Source: Sphingopyxis sp. (GTDB lineage Bacteria > Pseudomonadota > Alphaproteobacteria > Sphingomonadales > Sphingomonadaceae). From it: a DNA stretch of 46,082 nt. The notes beneath the pieces are model-generated. The model was not told the DNA's origin. It worked only from the letters and a program-made list of their open reading frames with translations, and searched no databases. The stretch covers positions 1-46,082 of the forward strand of contig JAGHZY010000033.1 of the NCBI GenBank assembly GCA_017745175.1, given 5' to 3'. Shown piece after piece: positions 1 to 7,805 of the stretch. A program made the position numbers and the translations under genes. Each line of letters begins with the position of its first letter. Position 1 is the stretch's first letter.

Positions 1-546
1 GTTCTGGATCGTCCCGTCGAGCAATTTGCGATCGACCCCCTGCTCCTCGCCCGCGACGATGAAGAAGGCGAGTATGGGGATCACCGCGCCATTCATCGTC
101 ATGCTGACCGACATCTGGTCGAGCGGGATGCCGTCGAACAGGATCTTCATATCCTCGACGCTGTCGATCGCGACGCCCGCCTTGCCGACGTCGCCGACGA
201 CGCGCGGATGGTCGCTGTCATAGCCGCGATGCGTCGCGAGGTCGAAAGCGACCGACAGGCCTTTCTGCCCGGCGGCGAGATTGCGGCGATAAAAGGCGTT
301 CGATTCCTCGGCGGTCGAAAAGCCCGCATATTGCCGGATCGTCCACGGCCGCCCCGCATACATCGACGCGCGCACGCCGCGCGTGAAGGGTGCGAAGCCG
401 GGGAGACCCGGGTCGGCGGTGACGTCGTCGGCCGTGTAGAGCGGTTTGACGTCGATCCCCTCGGGCGTCGCCCAGGTAAGGTCCTTGCCCTTCACTTCCT
501 TGTCGGCGGCGACGGCCCATTGGTCGATGGTCGGCTTGTCGGTCAT
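1..546 (-). CDS. scpA: Methylmalonyl-CoA mutase large subunit, N-terminal part (3' end beyond window)
   Basis: Adenosylcobalamin-dependent enzyme that converts (R)-methylmalonyl-CoA to succinyl-CoA, the last step of propionyl-CoA assimilation. Only the first 182 residues are in the window; the frame is open to base 1. The N-terminal region carries the very conserved mutase stretch with [19 protein letters not shown] (about residues 66-84), then [20 protein letters not shown] and [12 protein letters not shown], which shape the substrate-binding barrel. The C-terminal cobalamin domain would lie outside. The ATG start is one base after the epimerase stop, so the two are surely co-transcribed and probably translationally coupled. 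The pathway order pccB, epimerase, mutase on one strand supports the call. The symbol could equally be mcmA or mutB. Confidence 0.96.
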   Translation of the reverse strand, partial: MTDKPTIDQWAVAADKEVKGKDLTWATPEGIDVKPLYTADDVTADPGLPGFAPFTRGVRASMYAGRPWTIRQYAGFSTAEESNAFYRRNLAAGQKGLSVAFDLATHRGYDSDHPRVVGDVGKAGVAIDSVEDMKILFDGIPLDQMSVSMTMNGAVIPILAFFIVAGEEQGVDRKLLDGTIQN

Positions 547-547
547 G

Positions 548-985
548 TCAGTGGGCACCCTTCGGCGTTTCCATAATCTCGGTCAGCACCCCGCCCATAT
601 CCTTGGGGTGCAGGAAGAAGATCAACGTGCCATGCGCCCCGATCCGCGGCTCGCCGAGCACGCGCTTGCCCATCGCCTCGAACTCGGCCTGCGCGACATG
701 GATATCGGGCACTTCGTAGCACAGATGATGCTGGCCTCCTGCGGGGTTCTTTTGCAGGAAGCCGGCGATCGATGCATTGCCCGGCAATGGCTCGATCAGC
801 TCGATCTGTGTGCCGTTGAGTCCCGTATCGGTCGGCGTGTCGACGAAGCACACCTTGACGCCCTGCTCGGGCAGGTCGAACGGCTCGTGAATCTGCGTCG
901 CCCCCATCACATCGCGGTAAAAGACGATGCTGTCGGCGATCGACGGCGTCGCGACGCCGATGTGATTGAGGCGGCCCAGTTTCAT
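548..985 (-). CDS. mce: Methylmalonyl-CoA epimerase
   Basis: 145-residue glyoxalase/VOC-fold protein that interconverts (S)- and (R)-methylmalonyl-CoA, linking propionyl-CoA carboxylase to the mutase. It starts with [14 protein letters not shown], the usual first beta strand with the metal-binding His of this family, and has the paired motif [13 protein letters not shown] (about residues 83-95) and a closing strand with [19 protein letters not shown] that supplies the metal Glu. Length fits the family. A strong ribosome binding site, GAGGAG, stands six bases before the ATG. The gene lies ten bases after the upstream exported-protein gene and one base before the mutase start. Confidence 0.96.
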   Translation of the reverse strand: MKLGRLNHIGVATPSIADSIVFYRDVMGATQIHEPFDLPEQGVKVCFVDTPTDTGLNGTQIELIEPLPGNASIAGFLQKNPAGGQHHLCYEVPDIHVAQAEFEAMGKRVLGEPRIGAHGTLIFFLHPKDMGGVLTEIMETPKGAH

Positions 986-995
986 CTCATTCTCC

Positions 996-1745
996 TCAGC
1001 AGCCCGGGATCCGGTCCTTGCCGACCAGCTCGTACTTGCCGTTTTTCAACACATATTGCTGCCTGATCGCGCGCGTCCCCGAATAGGTGACGGCGAAGCT
1101 CCTGTCGGGCACCGCGGCGGTGATCTGCCCGTCGAAGCCCTGCTCCTTCTGGTTCAGACCGGCGCCCGAGCTCATGCTGTCGGTGAAGCTCGCGCGATCG
1201 ACCGGCCCGTCGGGCGCCAGTTCGGTCAGGGTCGCATTGCTGATCGCGCAGCCCTGCCACACACCGCCGCCCGAGGTGACGAGATACGGGTTCCTGCCGA
1301 GCGCGTCGCTGAAGCCCCAGGCGGTCGCGGCGTTGCCGACTGTTCCGACCGAGCCGAGGTTCAGCCACTCGCCCTTGCGCCGCCAGCCCGACGGGCCGCC
1401 TTGCAGATAGTGGATCGCATTGATCCCGCCTTCGCTATGACCCGCATCCTCGAGGCTGCCGAGGCTCAGCAGCACGCCGACATTGTTGGGAAGCAGGTGA
1501 ATGGCGGCGGGACGGAACTGGTAGGTGCGCCCGTCGATTTCGCGCGTCGCGGTCGGCTCCGCACCCTTGGCGAGACCGAAGGCCGCTCCGAATGCAAGGC
1601 CGATCGTGGCGTCTTCCTCGCTGTCGAGGGTCACCGGAAAAGCAGGCTTCGGCTCACCCGCCGGTGTGTCGGGGTCGAATGCCGACGCCGCCGGCGAAAC
1701 GAAGGCAGACAGGGCGACGGCAGCGGCAAGAACGGATTTACGCAT
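996..1745 (-). CDS. Exported protein of unknown function in the propionate operon
   Basis: 249 residues with a clear Sec signal peptide (MRK, hydrophobic stretch to about residue 17, cleavage near ASA-FD at residues 20-23). The mature part is periplasmic or envelope-associated. I recognise no catalytic motif; there are two cysteines, one in WQGCAISN and one at the very C-terminus. The segment RTYQFRPAAIHLLPNNVGVLLSLGS suggests a beta-rich fold. A GAGG ribosome binding site seven bases before the ATG supports the start. It sits between pccB and the epimerase on the same strand, with 96 and 10 bases of spacing, so it is probably part of the propionyl-CoA operon, although no link between an exported protein and this cytoplasmic pathway is obvious. 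Confidence 0.8.
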   Translation of the reverse strand: MRKSVLAAAVALSAFVSPAASAFDPDTPAGEPKPAFPVTLDSEEDATIGLAFGAAFGLAKGAEPTATREIDGRTYQFRPAAIHLLPNNVGVLLSLGSLEDAGHSEGGINAIHYLQGGPSGWRRKGEWLNLGSVGTVGNAATAWGFSDALGRNPYLVTSGGGVWQGCAISNATLTELAPDGPVDRASFTDSMSSGAGLNQKEQGFDGQITAAVPDRSFAVTYSGTRAIRQQYVLKNGKYELVGKDRIPGC

Positions 1746-1841
1746 CTCGGAACCTCATTTGATAGTTGGTCATCGTGACCCGCTATTGCGGGCCATGGCG
1801 TCTAACTACCTCATTCACGACGAAATTTTCAGTGCCCCTCG

Positions 1842-3374
1842 TCACAGCGGAATATTGTCGTGCTTCTTCCACGGATTCTCGAGGCTCTTGTTCCTGAGCT
1901 TCCGCAGCCCCAGCGCGACGCGGCGCCGCGTCGAGTGCGGATAGATCACCTCGTCGATATAGCCGCGCTGCGCCGCAACGAACGGATTGGCGAAGCGGTC
2001 TTCATATTCCTTCGTGCGCTCGGCGATCTTTTCGGGGTCGCCGATGTCGCTGCGGAAGATGATCTCGACCGCGCCCTTCGCGCCCATTACCGCGATCTCG
2101 GCGGTCGGCCACGCGTAATTGAGGTCGCCGCGCAGATGCTTCGACGCCATCACGTCATAGGCGCCGCCATAGGCCTTGCGCGTGATCACCGTAATTTTCG
2201 GCACCGTCGCCTCGGCATAGGCGAAGAGCAGCTTCGCGCCATGCTTGATGATGCCGTTATATTCCTGTGCGGTGCCGGGCAGGAAGCCGGGGACGTCGAC
2301 GAAGGTGACGATCGGAATCTCGAATGCGTCGCAGAAGCGGACGAAGCGCGCGGCCTTCTTCGACGAATTGATGTCGAGCACCCCCGCGAGCACGAGCGGC
2401 TGGTTCGCGACGATGCCCACCGTACGCCCCTCGATGCGGCCGAAGCCGCAGATGATGTTGCCAGCGTGCGCCGGCTGCACCTCGAAGAAATCGCCTTCGT
2501 CGACCGTCTTTCGGATCAGCTCGTGCATGTCGTAGGGCTGGTTCGCATTCGGCGGGATCAGCGTGTCGAGGCTCGATTCTTCGCGGTCGTAAGGATCGCT
2601 CGTCGGACGCACCGGGACGCCGCTGCGGTTGTTTTCGGGCAGATAGTCGAAGAAATCGCGCGTCGCGAGCAGCGCCTCGATATCATTCTCGAACGCGATA
2701 TCTGCGACCGAGCTTTTCGTCGTGTGCGTGATCGCGCCGCCGAGCTCTTCCTGGGTCACCACCTCGTTGGTCACCGTCTTCACGACGTCGGGCCCGGTGA
2801 CGAACATGTACGAACTGTCCTTCACCATGAAGATGAAGTCGGTCATCGCGGGGCTGTAGACTGCCCCGCCCGCGCACGGGCCCATGATGAGCGAAATCTG
2901 CGGCACGACGCCCGATGCGAGCACGTTGCGCTGGAACACTTCGGCATAGCCGCCGAGCGAAGCGACGCCTTCCTGGATGCGCGCGCCGCCGCTGTCGTTG
3001 AGGCCGATGACCGGGGCGCCGACCTTCATTGCATTGTCCATCACCTTCATGATCTTCTCGGCGTGCCGTTCGGATAGCGAGCCGCCGAAGACGGTGAAAT
3101 CCTGGCTGAAGACATAAACGAGACGGCCGTTGATCGTGCCCGATCCCGTAACGACGCCATCGCCGGGCACCTTCTGCGCCTCCATCCCGAAATCGGTGCA
3201 ATTATGTTCGACATAGGCGTCGAGTTCCTCGAACGAGCCCTCGTCGAGCAGCACATCGAGCCGTTCGCGCGCGGTCAGCTTGCCCTTCGCATGCTGCGCA
3301 TCGATGCGCTTCTGCCCGCCGCCCAGTTTGGCAGCGGCGCGGCGGCGTTCCATTTCGGCGATATTGGCGGACAT
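1842..3374 (-). CDS. pccB: Propionyl-CoA carboxylase beta subunit (carboxyltransferase)
   Basis: 510-residue carboxyltransferase that moves CO2 from carboxybiotin to propionyl-CoA to form (S)-methylmalonyl-CoA. Family features: [20 protein letters not shown] near the N-terminus, [12 protein letters not shown], the acyl-CoA oxyanion motif [27 protein letters not shown], and the C-terminal [14 protein letters not shown] and [15 protein letters not shown] that form the carboxybiotin site. A 24-codon longer frame exists upstream, but the ATG at 3374 has AAGGG six bases before it and begins with [12 protein letters not shown], as in relatives. The biotin-carrying alpha subunit is not in the window and is expected beyond the mutase on the left. 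The upstream region holds TTTGCAAA motifs shared with the divergent pccR. Confidence 0.97.
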   Translation of the reverse strand: MSANIAEMERRRAAAKLGGGQKRIDAQHAKGKLTARERLDVLLDEGSFEELDAYVEHNCTDFGMEAQKVPGDGVVTGSGTINGRLVYVFSQDFTVFGGSLSERHAEKIMKVMDNAMKVGAPVIGLNDSGGARIQEGVASLGGYAEVFQRNVLASGVVPQISLIMGPCAGGAVYSPAMTDFIFMVKDSSYMFVTGPDVVKTVTNEVVTQEELGGAITHTTKSSVADIAFENDIEALLATRDFFDYLPENNRSGVPVRPTSDPYDREESSLDTLIPPNANQPYDMHELIRKTVDEGDFFEVQPAHAGNIICGFGRIEGRTVGIVANQPLVLAGVLDINSSKKAARFVRFCDAFEIPIVTFVDVPGFLPGTAQEYNGIIKHGAKLLFAYAEATVPKITVITRKAYGGAYDVMASKHLRGDLNYAWPTAEIAVMGAKGAVEIIFRSDIGDPEKIAERTKEYEDRFANPFVAAQRGYIDEVIYPHSTRRRVALGLRKLRNKSLENPWKKHDNIPL

Positions 3375-3426
3375 GCGTATCCCTTCATCAGCGGCGACAG
3401 CGCCGTCTGCCTTGGTCGGACGATCG

Positions 3427-3472
3427 ATGCAAATGTGAATTTGCAAAGTTGCAAAGTACGAGTTTGCAAACT
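3427..3472. promoter_or_regulatory. Probable PccR operator: cluster of TTTGCAAA motifs
   Basis: Between divergent pccB and pccR are exact TTTGCAAA sequences at 3440-3447 and 3463-3470, a near copy GTTGCAAA at 3448-3455 and a weaker ATGCAAAT at 3427-3434. The right-hand copy is the centre of a perfect 12-base palindrome, AGTTTGCAAACT (3461-3472). Known biology: RamB of actinobacteria and PccR of Rhodobacter sphaeroides, both of the short-chain fatty acyl-CoA regulator family, bind TTTGCAAA-type sites. The copy nearest pccR ends 10 bases before its GTG/ATG, so binding would overlap that gene's promoter or start; autoregulation is inferred. Confidence 0.85.
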
Positions 3473-3483
3473 AGTCTCGCGTG

Positions 3484-4893
3484 ATGCAACCCCGTCGCCT
3501 CTTTGCCGGTCGCCAGCTCCGGAGCCTGCGCGAGGCACGCGCAATCCGGCAGGCCGACTTCGCGGCGCAACTCGGCATCTCGGCCTCATACCTCAGCCAG
3601 ATCGAGCATGACGACCGCCCGCTGACGCCCGCACTGCTCGACCGGCTGCAAAAGCTGTTCCCGCTCGAATGGGAGGAGGTCGCTGCCGATGCAGGCGACC
3701 GGCGCGCCGGTGCACTGCGCGAAGCCGCCGCCGATCCGCTCTTCGCTGCATCGCCCCTGCCCCCCGAACAGCTTGAGCGCGCGGCACTCCAGCAGCCGCA
3801 GTTCGCGGACCAGTTTGTCGCGCTCCACGCCGCCTACCGCCGTGCGGGGCAGCGGCTGCAGATCATCGACGAGGCGCTGACCGGCGGCACCGCCGAGGGC
3901 AGCCGCCTGCCATGGGAAGAGGTGCGCGACTGGTTTCACGACGCAGGCAATTATGTCGACAGCATCGACCGCGCCGCCGAGACGCTGGCTGCGCAGCTTC
4001 GCGGCCGCGATCCTTCACCCGCGATCGAGACAATCGAGCGGCGGCTGCGCGACGCGCTAGGCATCTCGATCGTCTATCAGCAGGCGCAGGCGCTGCGCGA
4101 TTTCGACGCGACGATGCGACACCTGGTAATCGACCCGTCGCAGCCGGCAGAGACAAGACGCTTTCAGCTGGCGCATCAGCTCGCCGCGCTCGCGCTGGCG
4201 AACGAGATCGCCGCTGTGGTTGAAGCCTCGCCGCTTCGTACACCCGCGGCGCGGCAGCTTCTGCACGTGGGTCTCGCCAATTATGCGGCGGGGGCCGTAC
4301 TCATGCCCTATGCCCCCTTCCGCGCCAGCGCGCGCGTGGTGCGGCACGATATCGACCGGCTGCGCCTCGAATATGGGGTGAGTTTCGAACAGGCGTGCCA
4401 CCGCCTCTCGACGCTTCAGCGCCCGGGCGCGCGCGGCATCCCGATGTTCTTCTGCCGCGTCGACATGGCGGGCAATATCACCAAGCGCCACAGCGCAACG
4501 CGGCTCCAGTTCGCTCGCTTTGGCGGCGCCTGCCCGCTGTGGATCGTCCACGAGGCGGCTGCCATTCCCGACCGTATCCTCTTCCAGCTCGCCGAGACGC
4601 CCGATGGCCTTCGCTATGTGTCGATGGCGAAGGGGCTGGTGAAGCCGTCGGGAAGCTATGCGCGCTCGCCCCGTCGCTATGCGGTCGCGCTCGGCTGCGA
4701 AGCCCAATATGCCGCCGACTTCATCTATGCCGACGGCGTGGATGTCGACGCATCACAAGCGGCGACGCGCATCGGTTCGTCGTGCCGCATCTGCCCGCGC
4801 GACGACTGCGACCAGCGCGCCTTCCCGCCGAGCGACCGCCCGATCCTCGTCGACCCCGACCGGCGCGATGTCGTGCCCTACCGGATCGGCTAG
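3484..4893 (+). CDS. pccR: Short-chain fatty acyl-CoA regulator (XRE/DUF2083 type), PccR-like
   Basis: 469-residue transcription factor that should sense propionyl-CoA status and control pccB. Residues about 7-60 form an XRE helix-turn-helix (LRSLREARAIRQADFAAQLG, then SASYLSQIEHDDRPLTP). The middle resembles the IrrE-like domain of this family, though with little sign of a metal site. The C-terminal domain carries the hallmark IPMFFCRVDMAGNITKRHSA and a cysteine cluster SSCRICPRDDCDQRAFPP. This arrangement is that of RamB, PrpR and PccR. The ATG is preceded in frame by GTG at 3481; no Shine-Dalgarno is visible, so the mRNA may be leaderless. It ends by sharing CTAG with the convergent LysR gene. 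Confidence 0.9.
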   Translation: MQPRRLFAGRQLRSLREARAIRQADFAAQLGISASYLSQIEHDDRPLTPALLDRLQKLFPLEWEEVAADAGDRRAGALREAAADPLFAASPLPPEQLERAALQQPQFADQFVALHAAYRRAGQRLQIIDEALTGGTAEGSRLPWEEVRDWFHDAGNYVDSIDRAAETLAAQLRGRDPSPAIETIERRLRDALGISIVYQQAQALRDFDATMRHLVIDPSQPAETRRFQLAHQLAALALANEIAAVVEASPLRTPAARQLLHVGLANYAAGAVLMPYAPFRASARVVRHDIDRLRLEYGVSFEQACHRLSTLQRPGARGIPMFFCRVDMAGNITKRHSATRLQFARFGGACPLWIVHEAAAIPDRILFQLAETPDGLRYVSMAKGLVKPSGSYARSPRRYAVALGCEAQYAADFIYADGVDVDASQAATRIGSSCRICPRDDCDQRAFPPSDRPILVDPDRRDVVPYRIG

Positions 4894-5786
4894 CCGTCGA
4901 TCACCAGTTCCGCGTCGAGGAAATCGAGCAAGGCTCGGATGCGCGTCGCGGCGCGGTCTTCGGGCGCATAAAGCGCGTGGATATCCTCGCCGCCGCCGGG
5001 GCTGAAGTCCGCCAGTACCTCGACGAGCCGGCCCGCCTTCAGATCCTGCGCGACGTGGAAATGCCCGTGCCGCGCAATGCCGCCGCCCGCGACCGCCATC
5101 TGGCGCACGACCTCGCCCGAATTGCCAAAAAAACTGCCGTGGACAGGGCGCTGGACGACCCTGCTGCCGATGCGGAACGGCCAGCTGTCCACCGAACGGC
5201 GGAAGCTGAAACGCAGGCAGTCGTGCGCGTCGAGGTCGTCGGGCGTCTGCGGTGTGCCGCGGCGTGCAAGATAGTCCGGGCTCGCGACAAGCAGCATGCG
5301 GCTGTGGCCGAGCTTTTTGGCGCGCAGACTTGTGTCGCGCAGCGGACCGATGCGGATCGCAATATCGGCGCGTTCCTCGACCAGATCGACGATCGCGTCG
5401 GACAGCGTCAGATCGACGACGATATCGGGATAGCGTGCGGTGAAGCGCGGCAGGATCGGCAGCAGACCCATCGTGCCGATCGAGGGCGAGGCGTTGATGC
5501 GCAGCAGGCCGCGCGGTCCCTGCCCCTCGAGCCCCAGCCCCGCCTCGACGGTCGCAATATCGGCGAGCAGCACCGTCATCCGCTCCCGATAAGCCTGCCC
5601 CTCGGCGGTCAGGGCGAGCGATCGCGTCGTCCGCCGCATCAGCGTCACGCCCAGCCTTTGTTCGAGCCGGGCGATGCTGCGGCTGACCGCCGACGGTGTG
5701 AGCCGCAGCGCCTTCGCCGCAGCCGCGAGGCTGCCGCCATTCGCTACCGCCAGAAAGGTCTCGATATCGCCGAACCGGTTGTCCAT
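4890..5786 (-). CDS. LysR-family transcriptional regulator
   Basis: 298 residues, the standard LysR length. Residues 5-65 form the winged helix-turn-helix (FGDIETFLAVANGGSLAAAA, then LTPSAVSRSIARLEQRLGV). From about residue 92 the periplasmic-binding-like effector domain begins (LLRINASPSIGTMGLLPILP, ERADIAIRIG). This is the subgroup often next to oxidoreductase genes. It is divergent from a short-chain dehydrogenase gene with a dyad between them, so that gene is its likely target, along with its own promoter. The effector cannot be told from sequence. Its TAG stop overlaps the pccR stop on the opposite strand by four bases. Confidence 0.92.
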   Translation of the reverse strand: MDNRFGDIETFLAVANGGSLAAAAKALRLTPSAVSRSIARLEQRLGVTLMRRTTRSLALTAEGQAYRERMTVLLADIATVEAGLGLEGQGPRGLLRINASPSIGTMGLLPILPRFTARYPDIVVDLTLSDAIVDLVEERADIAIRIGPLRDTSLRAKKLGHSRMLLVASPDYLARRGTPQTPDDLDAHDCLRFSFRRSVDSWPFRIGSRVVQRPVHGSFFGNSGEVVRQMAVAGGGIARHGHFHVAQDLKAGRLVEVLADFSPGGGEDIHALYAPEDRAATRIRALLDFLDAELVIDG

Positions 5787-5802
5787 CGCATTCCTGATTT
5801 TG

Positions 5803-5840
5803 AATCATCACTGAAATGATGAAGCGCGTTCTAATCATCA
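5803..5840. promoter_or_regulatory. Likely LysR operator between divergent genes
   Basis: TCATCA (5805-5810) and TGATGA (5817-5822) form a perfect inverted repeat around six bases. AATCATCA at 5803-5810 recurs at 5833-5840, exactly 30 bases on, about three DNA turns. A dyad plus a helically phased half-site fits the recognition-site and activation-site layout of LysR proteins, though the exact T-N11-A core is not present here. It lies 16 bases upstream of the LysR start and 60 bases upstream of the dehydrogenase start. Confidence 0.5.
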
Positions 5841-5900
5841 ATGCCGCGAAACGCTATCTTCGGCGCATCGGACAGAAGCAAAGCTGAAAGGGCATTTCTC

Positions 5901-6686
5901 ATGGACCTGAAACTCAAGGGCAAAACCGCTATCGTCACCGGATCTACCGCGGGCATCGGCTTCGCGATCGCAAAGCGCCTTGCCGAAGAAGGCGTCGAGG
6001 TCGTCGTCACCGGGCGAAACCGGCAGAAGCTCGACGAAGCTGCGGCCGAACTGTCGAAGTCGGGCGCGATCCGTGCCGTCCTTGCCGACCCGGCCACCGC
6101 CGAGGGCGCCGAGGCGCTCATCGCCGCGGTCCCCGACACCGATATCCTCGTCAACAATCTCGGTATCTATGAGGCAAAACCCTTCGCCGGGATCAGCGAC
6201 GCCGACTGGCATCGCCTTTTCGAGGTCAATGTCGTCAGCGGCGCGCGGCTGTCGCGCCATTATTTTCCGAAGATGCTCGAAAACAACTGGGGACGCGTGA
6301 TCTTCATCGCGAGCGAAAGCGGCCTGCTGCCGCCGGCCGAGATGATCCACTATGGCATGACCAAGACCGCGCAGCTCGCCATCGCGCGCGGACTTGCCGA
6401 GCAGACCAGGGGCACCGGCGTGACCGTCAATACCGTACTTCCGGGACCGACGCGCTCCGAAGGCATCGTTGACTTCATCCGTTCGGTCGTGTCGAACCCC
6501 GATGCGCCCGAAGCCGAGCGCGAAAAGACCTTCTTCGACGAATTGCGCCCGCTGTCGCTGATCCGCCGCCTGATCGAGGCCGACGAGATCGGATCGATGG
6601 TGACATATCTCGCAAGCCCCCTCGCCGCGGTCACCAACGGCGCCGCGATCCGCGCCGAGGGCGGGATCGTACCGACGATCGCCTAG
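5901..6686 (+). CDS. Short-chain dehydrogenase/reductase
   Basis: 261-residue classical SDR. It shows the cofactor motif TGSTAGIG (residues 13-20), the structural NNLGIYEA (usually NNAG), the catalytic Ser in FIASESGLLPP, the Tyr-Lys pair in YGMTKTAQLA, and PGPTRSEG after the active site. The residue after beta-2 is in TGRNRQKL, with Arg, which suggests NADP(H). The start at 5901 has GAAAGGG eight bases upstream; an in-frame ATG at 5841 lies in the putative operator and is less likely. The substrate is unknown. It is divergent from the LysR gene and its stop shares CTAG with the next, convergent gene. Confidence 0.92.
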   Translation: MDLKLKGKTAIVTGSTAGIGFAIAKRLAEEGVEVVVTGRNRQKLDEAAAELSKSGAIRAVLADPATAEGAEALIAAVPDTDILVNNLGIYEAKPFAGISDADWHRLFEVNVVSGARLSRHYFPKMLENNWGRVIFIASESGLLPPAEMIHYGMTKTAQLAIARGLAEQTRGTGVTVNTVLPGPTRSEGIVDFIRSVVSNPDAPEAEREKTFFDELRPLSLIRRLIEADEIGSMVTYLASPLAAVTNGAAIRAEGGIVPTIA

Positions 6687-7699
6687 ATCCTTACAATTCC
6701 CCGCTCGATCAGACTATGCGCCGTCGCGAGGATCGCTTCCTCGGGCGGCCGCATCGTCCAGCCGAGACGCTGCATCGCATGGTTGCTGTCGCCGCCGCGG
6801 ACATTGCCGAGTTCGGCGACCACCTGTTTGAGCTCGGACCGGAAGATCGCGAGCGTCCTGAGCAGCCAATCGGGCATCCTGCGCGTCGGCACCTTGCGCG
6901 CCTGATCGCCAAGATTGACGGTCAGGATGTTCGCGACATCGACAAATTTCAGAAAGGGCCCCGAGCAGACGAAACGCTCGTCCCTGATCCCTTCGGCGGT
7001 CAGCGCCCGATAGTGCATGTCGGCGACGTCGCGCACGTCGATGATACCGAAACCGACATCGGGGCACATCGGCACCTTGCCCTCGAGCAACTGTTTCACC
7101 AGCTCGATCGAAGTCGAGAGATCGTCCGAAAGCAGCGGCCCGAACACCGCGGCGGGATTGACCGAAGCGAATTCCATGTCACCGCCCTCGGCCGCCACCC
7201 AGTCGCGTGCTGCGCGTTCGGCGATGGTCTTCGATCGCGGATAGGGCATGACGTCGGGATTATCGAGATTGGTCCAGTCGGCCTCGCTATAAAGCTCGCG
7301 GCCCTCGCCATGCCCATAGGCGATCGCCGCCATCGACGAGGTGAGGACGAAGCGTTTCACCCCCGCCGCCTTCGCGAAACGCAGGGCACGCAGAGCCCCC
7401 TCGCGCGCGGGCACGATCAGCTCGTCGGGATGTTTGGGAACGCCGAGCGGAAAGGGCGAAGCGACATGCGCGACATGACTGCATCCCGCCATCGCTACCG
7501 CCCAGCCGGCGTCATTTTCCAGATCGGCGGCGAAGAAATGCAGTCTCGCGTTGTCGACGTTCAGCCAGCCGCGAACCTCGGCCTCGCGCTTGAGGCTGCG
7601 AACGGTCGTGTGGACGGTCCAGCCATTGTCGATCAACTGCCGGATCAGGAAGCCCGCGATATATCCGCTTCCGCCGGTGACCAGTGCCGTTCCCGCCAT
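6683..7699 (-). CDS. NAD-dependent epimerase/dihydroflavonol reductase-like protein (extended SDR)
   Basis: 338 residues. The N-terminus has the Rossmann motif TGGSGYIAGFLIRQL, VHTTVRSLKREAEVRGWL typical of the dihydroflavonol-4-reductase branch, and HVAHVASPFPL. The catalytic set is visible as LTSSMAAIAYG (Ser) and the Tyr-Lys pair in YPRSKTIAERAARDW. The family reduces aldehydes and ketones with NADP(H), and the substrate here cannot be inferred. The gene converges on the short-chain dehydrogenase and overlaps its stop by four bases. Its start is followed upstream by a REP-like repeat that separates it from glutathione reductase. Confidence 0.9.
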   Translation of the reverse strand: MAGTALVTGGSGYIAGFLIRQLIDNGWTVHTTVRSLKREAEVRGWLNVDNARLHFFAADLENDAGWAVAMAGCSHVAHVASPFPLGVPKHPDELIVPAREGALRALRFAKAAGVKRFVLTSSMAAIAYGHGEGRELYSEADWTNLDNPDVMPYPRSKTIAERAARDWVAAEGGDMEFASVNPAAVFGPLLSDDLSTSIELVKQLLEGKVPMCPDVGFGIIDVRDVADMHYRALTAEGIRDERFVCSGPFLKFVDVANILTVNLGDQARKVPTRRMPDWLLRTLAIFRSELKQVVAELGNVRGGDSNHAMQRLGWTMRPPEEAILATAHSLIERGIVRI

Positions 7700-7742
7700 G
7701 CGCCCCTCCCCCGATTTTCAGGCGTGAGCTTAGCATTCCGTG

Positions 7743-7799
7743 ATCCCGGGCGAAAGCCGGTGCCCAGAAGCGCAAACAGGCCCCGGCTTTCGCCGGGGA
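7743..7799. repeat. REP-like inverted repeat, copy A
   Basis: Left arm 7745-7760 (CCCGGGCGAAAGCCGG) pairs with right arm 7783-7798 (CCGGCTTTCGCCGGGG) with one mismatch, around a 22-base loop. It lies between the reductase gene and the 3' end of glutathione reductase. The GGCGAAAGCC core is shared with copies near 14971 and 31053. It could end gor transcription or stabilise its mRNA. Confidence 0.75.
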
Positions 7800-7805
7800 A
7801 CGCGA

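Noticed and set aside
1779..1792. Hairpin CCCGC-TATT-GCGGG between pccB and the exported-protein gene
   Set aside because: Five-base stem without a following T tract; too weak to call a terminator.
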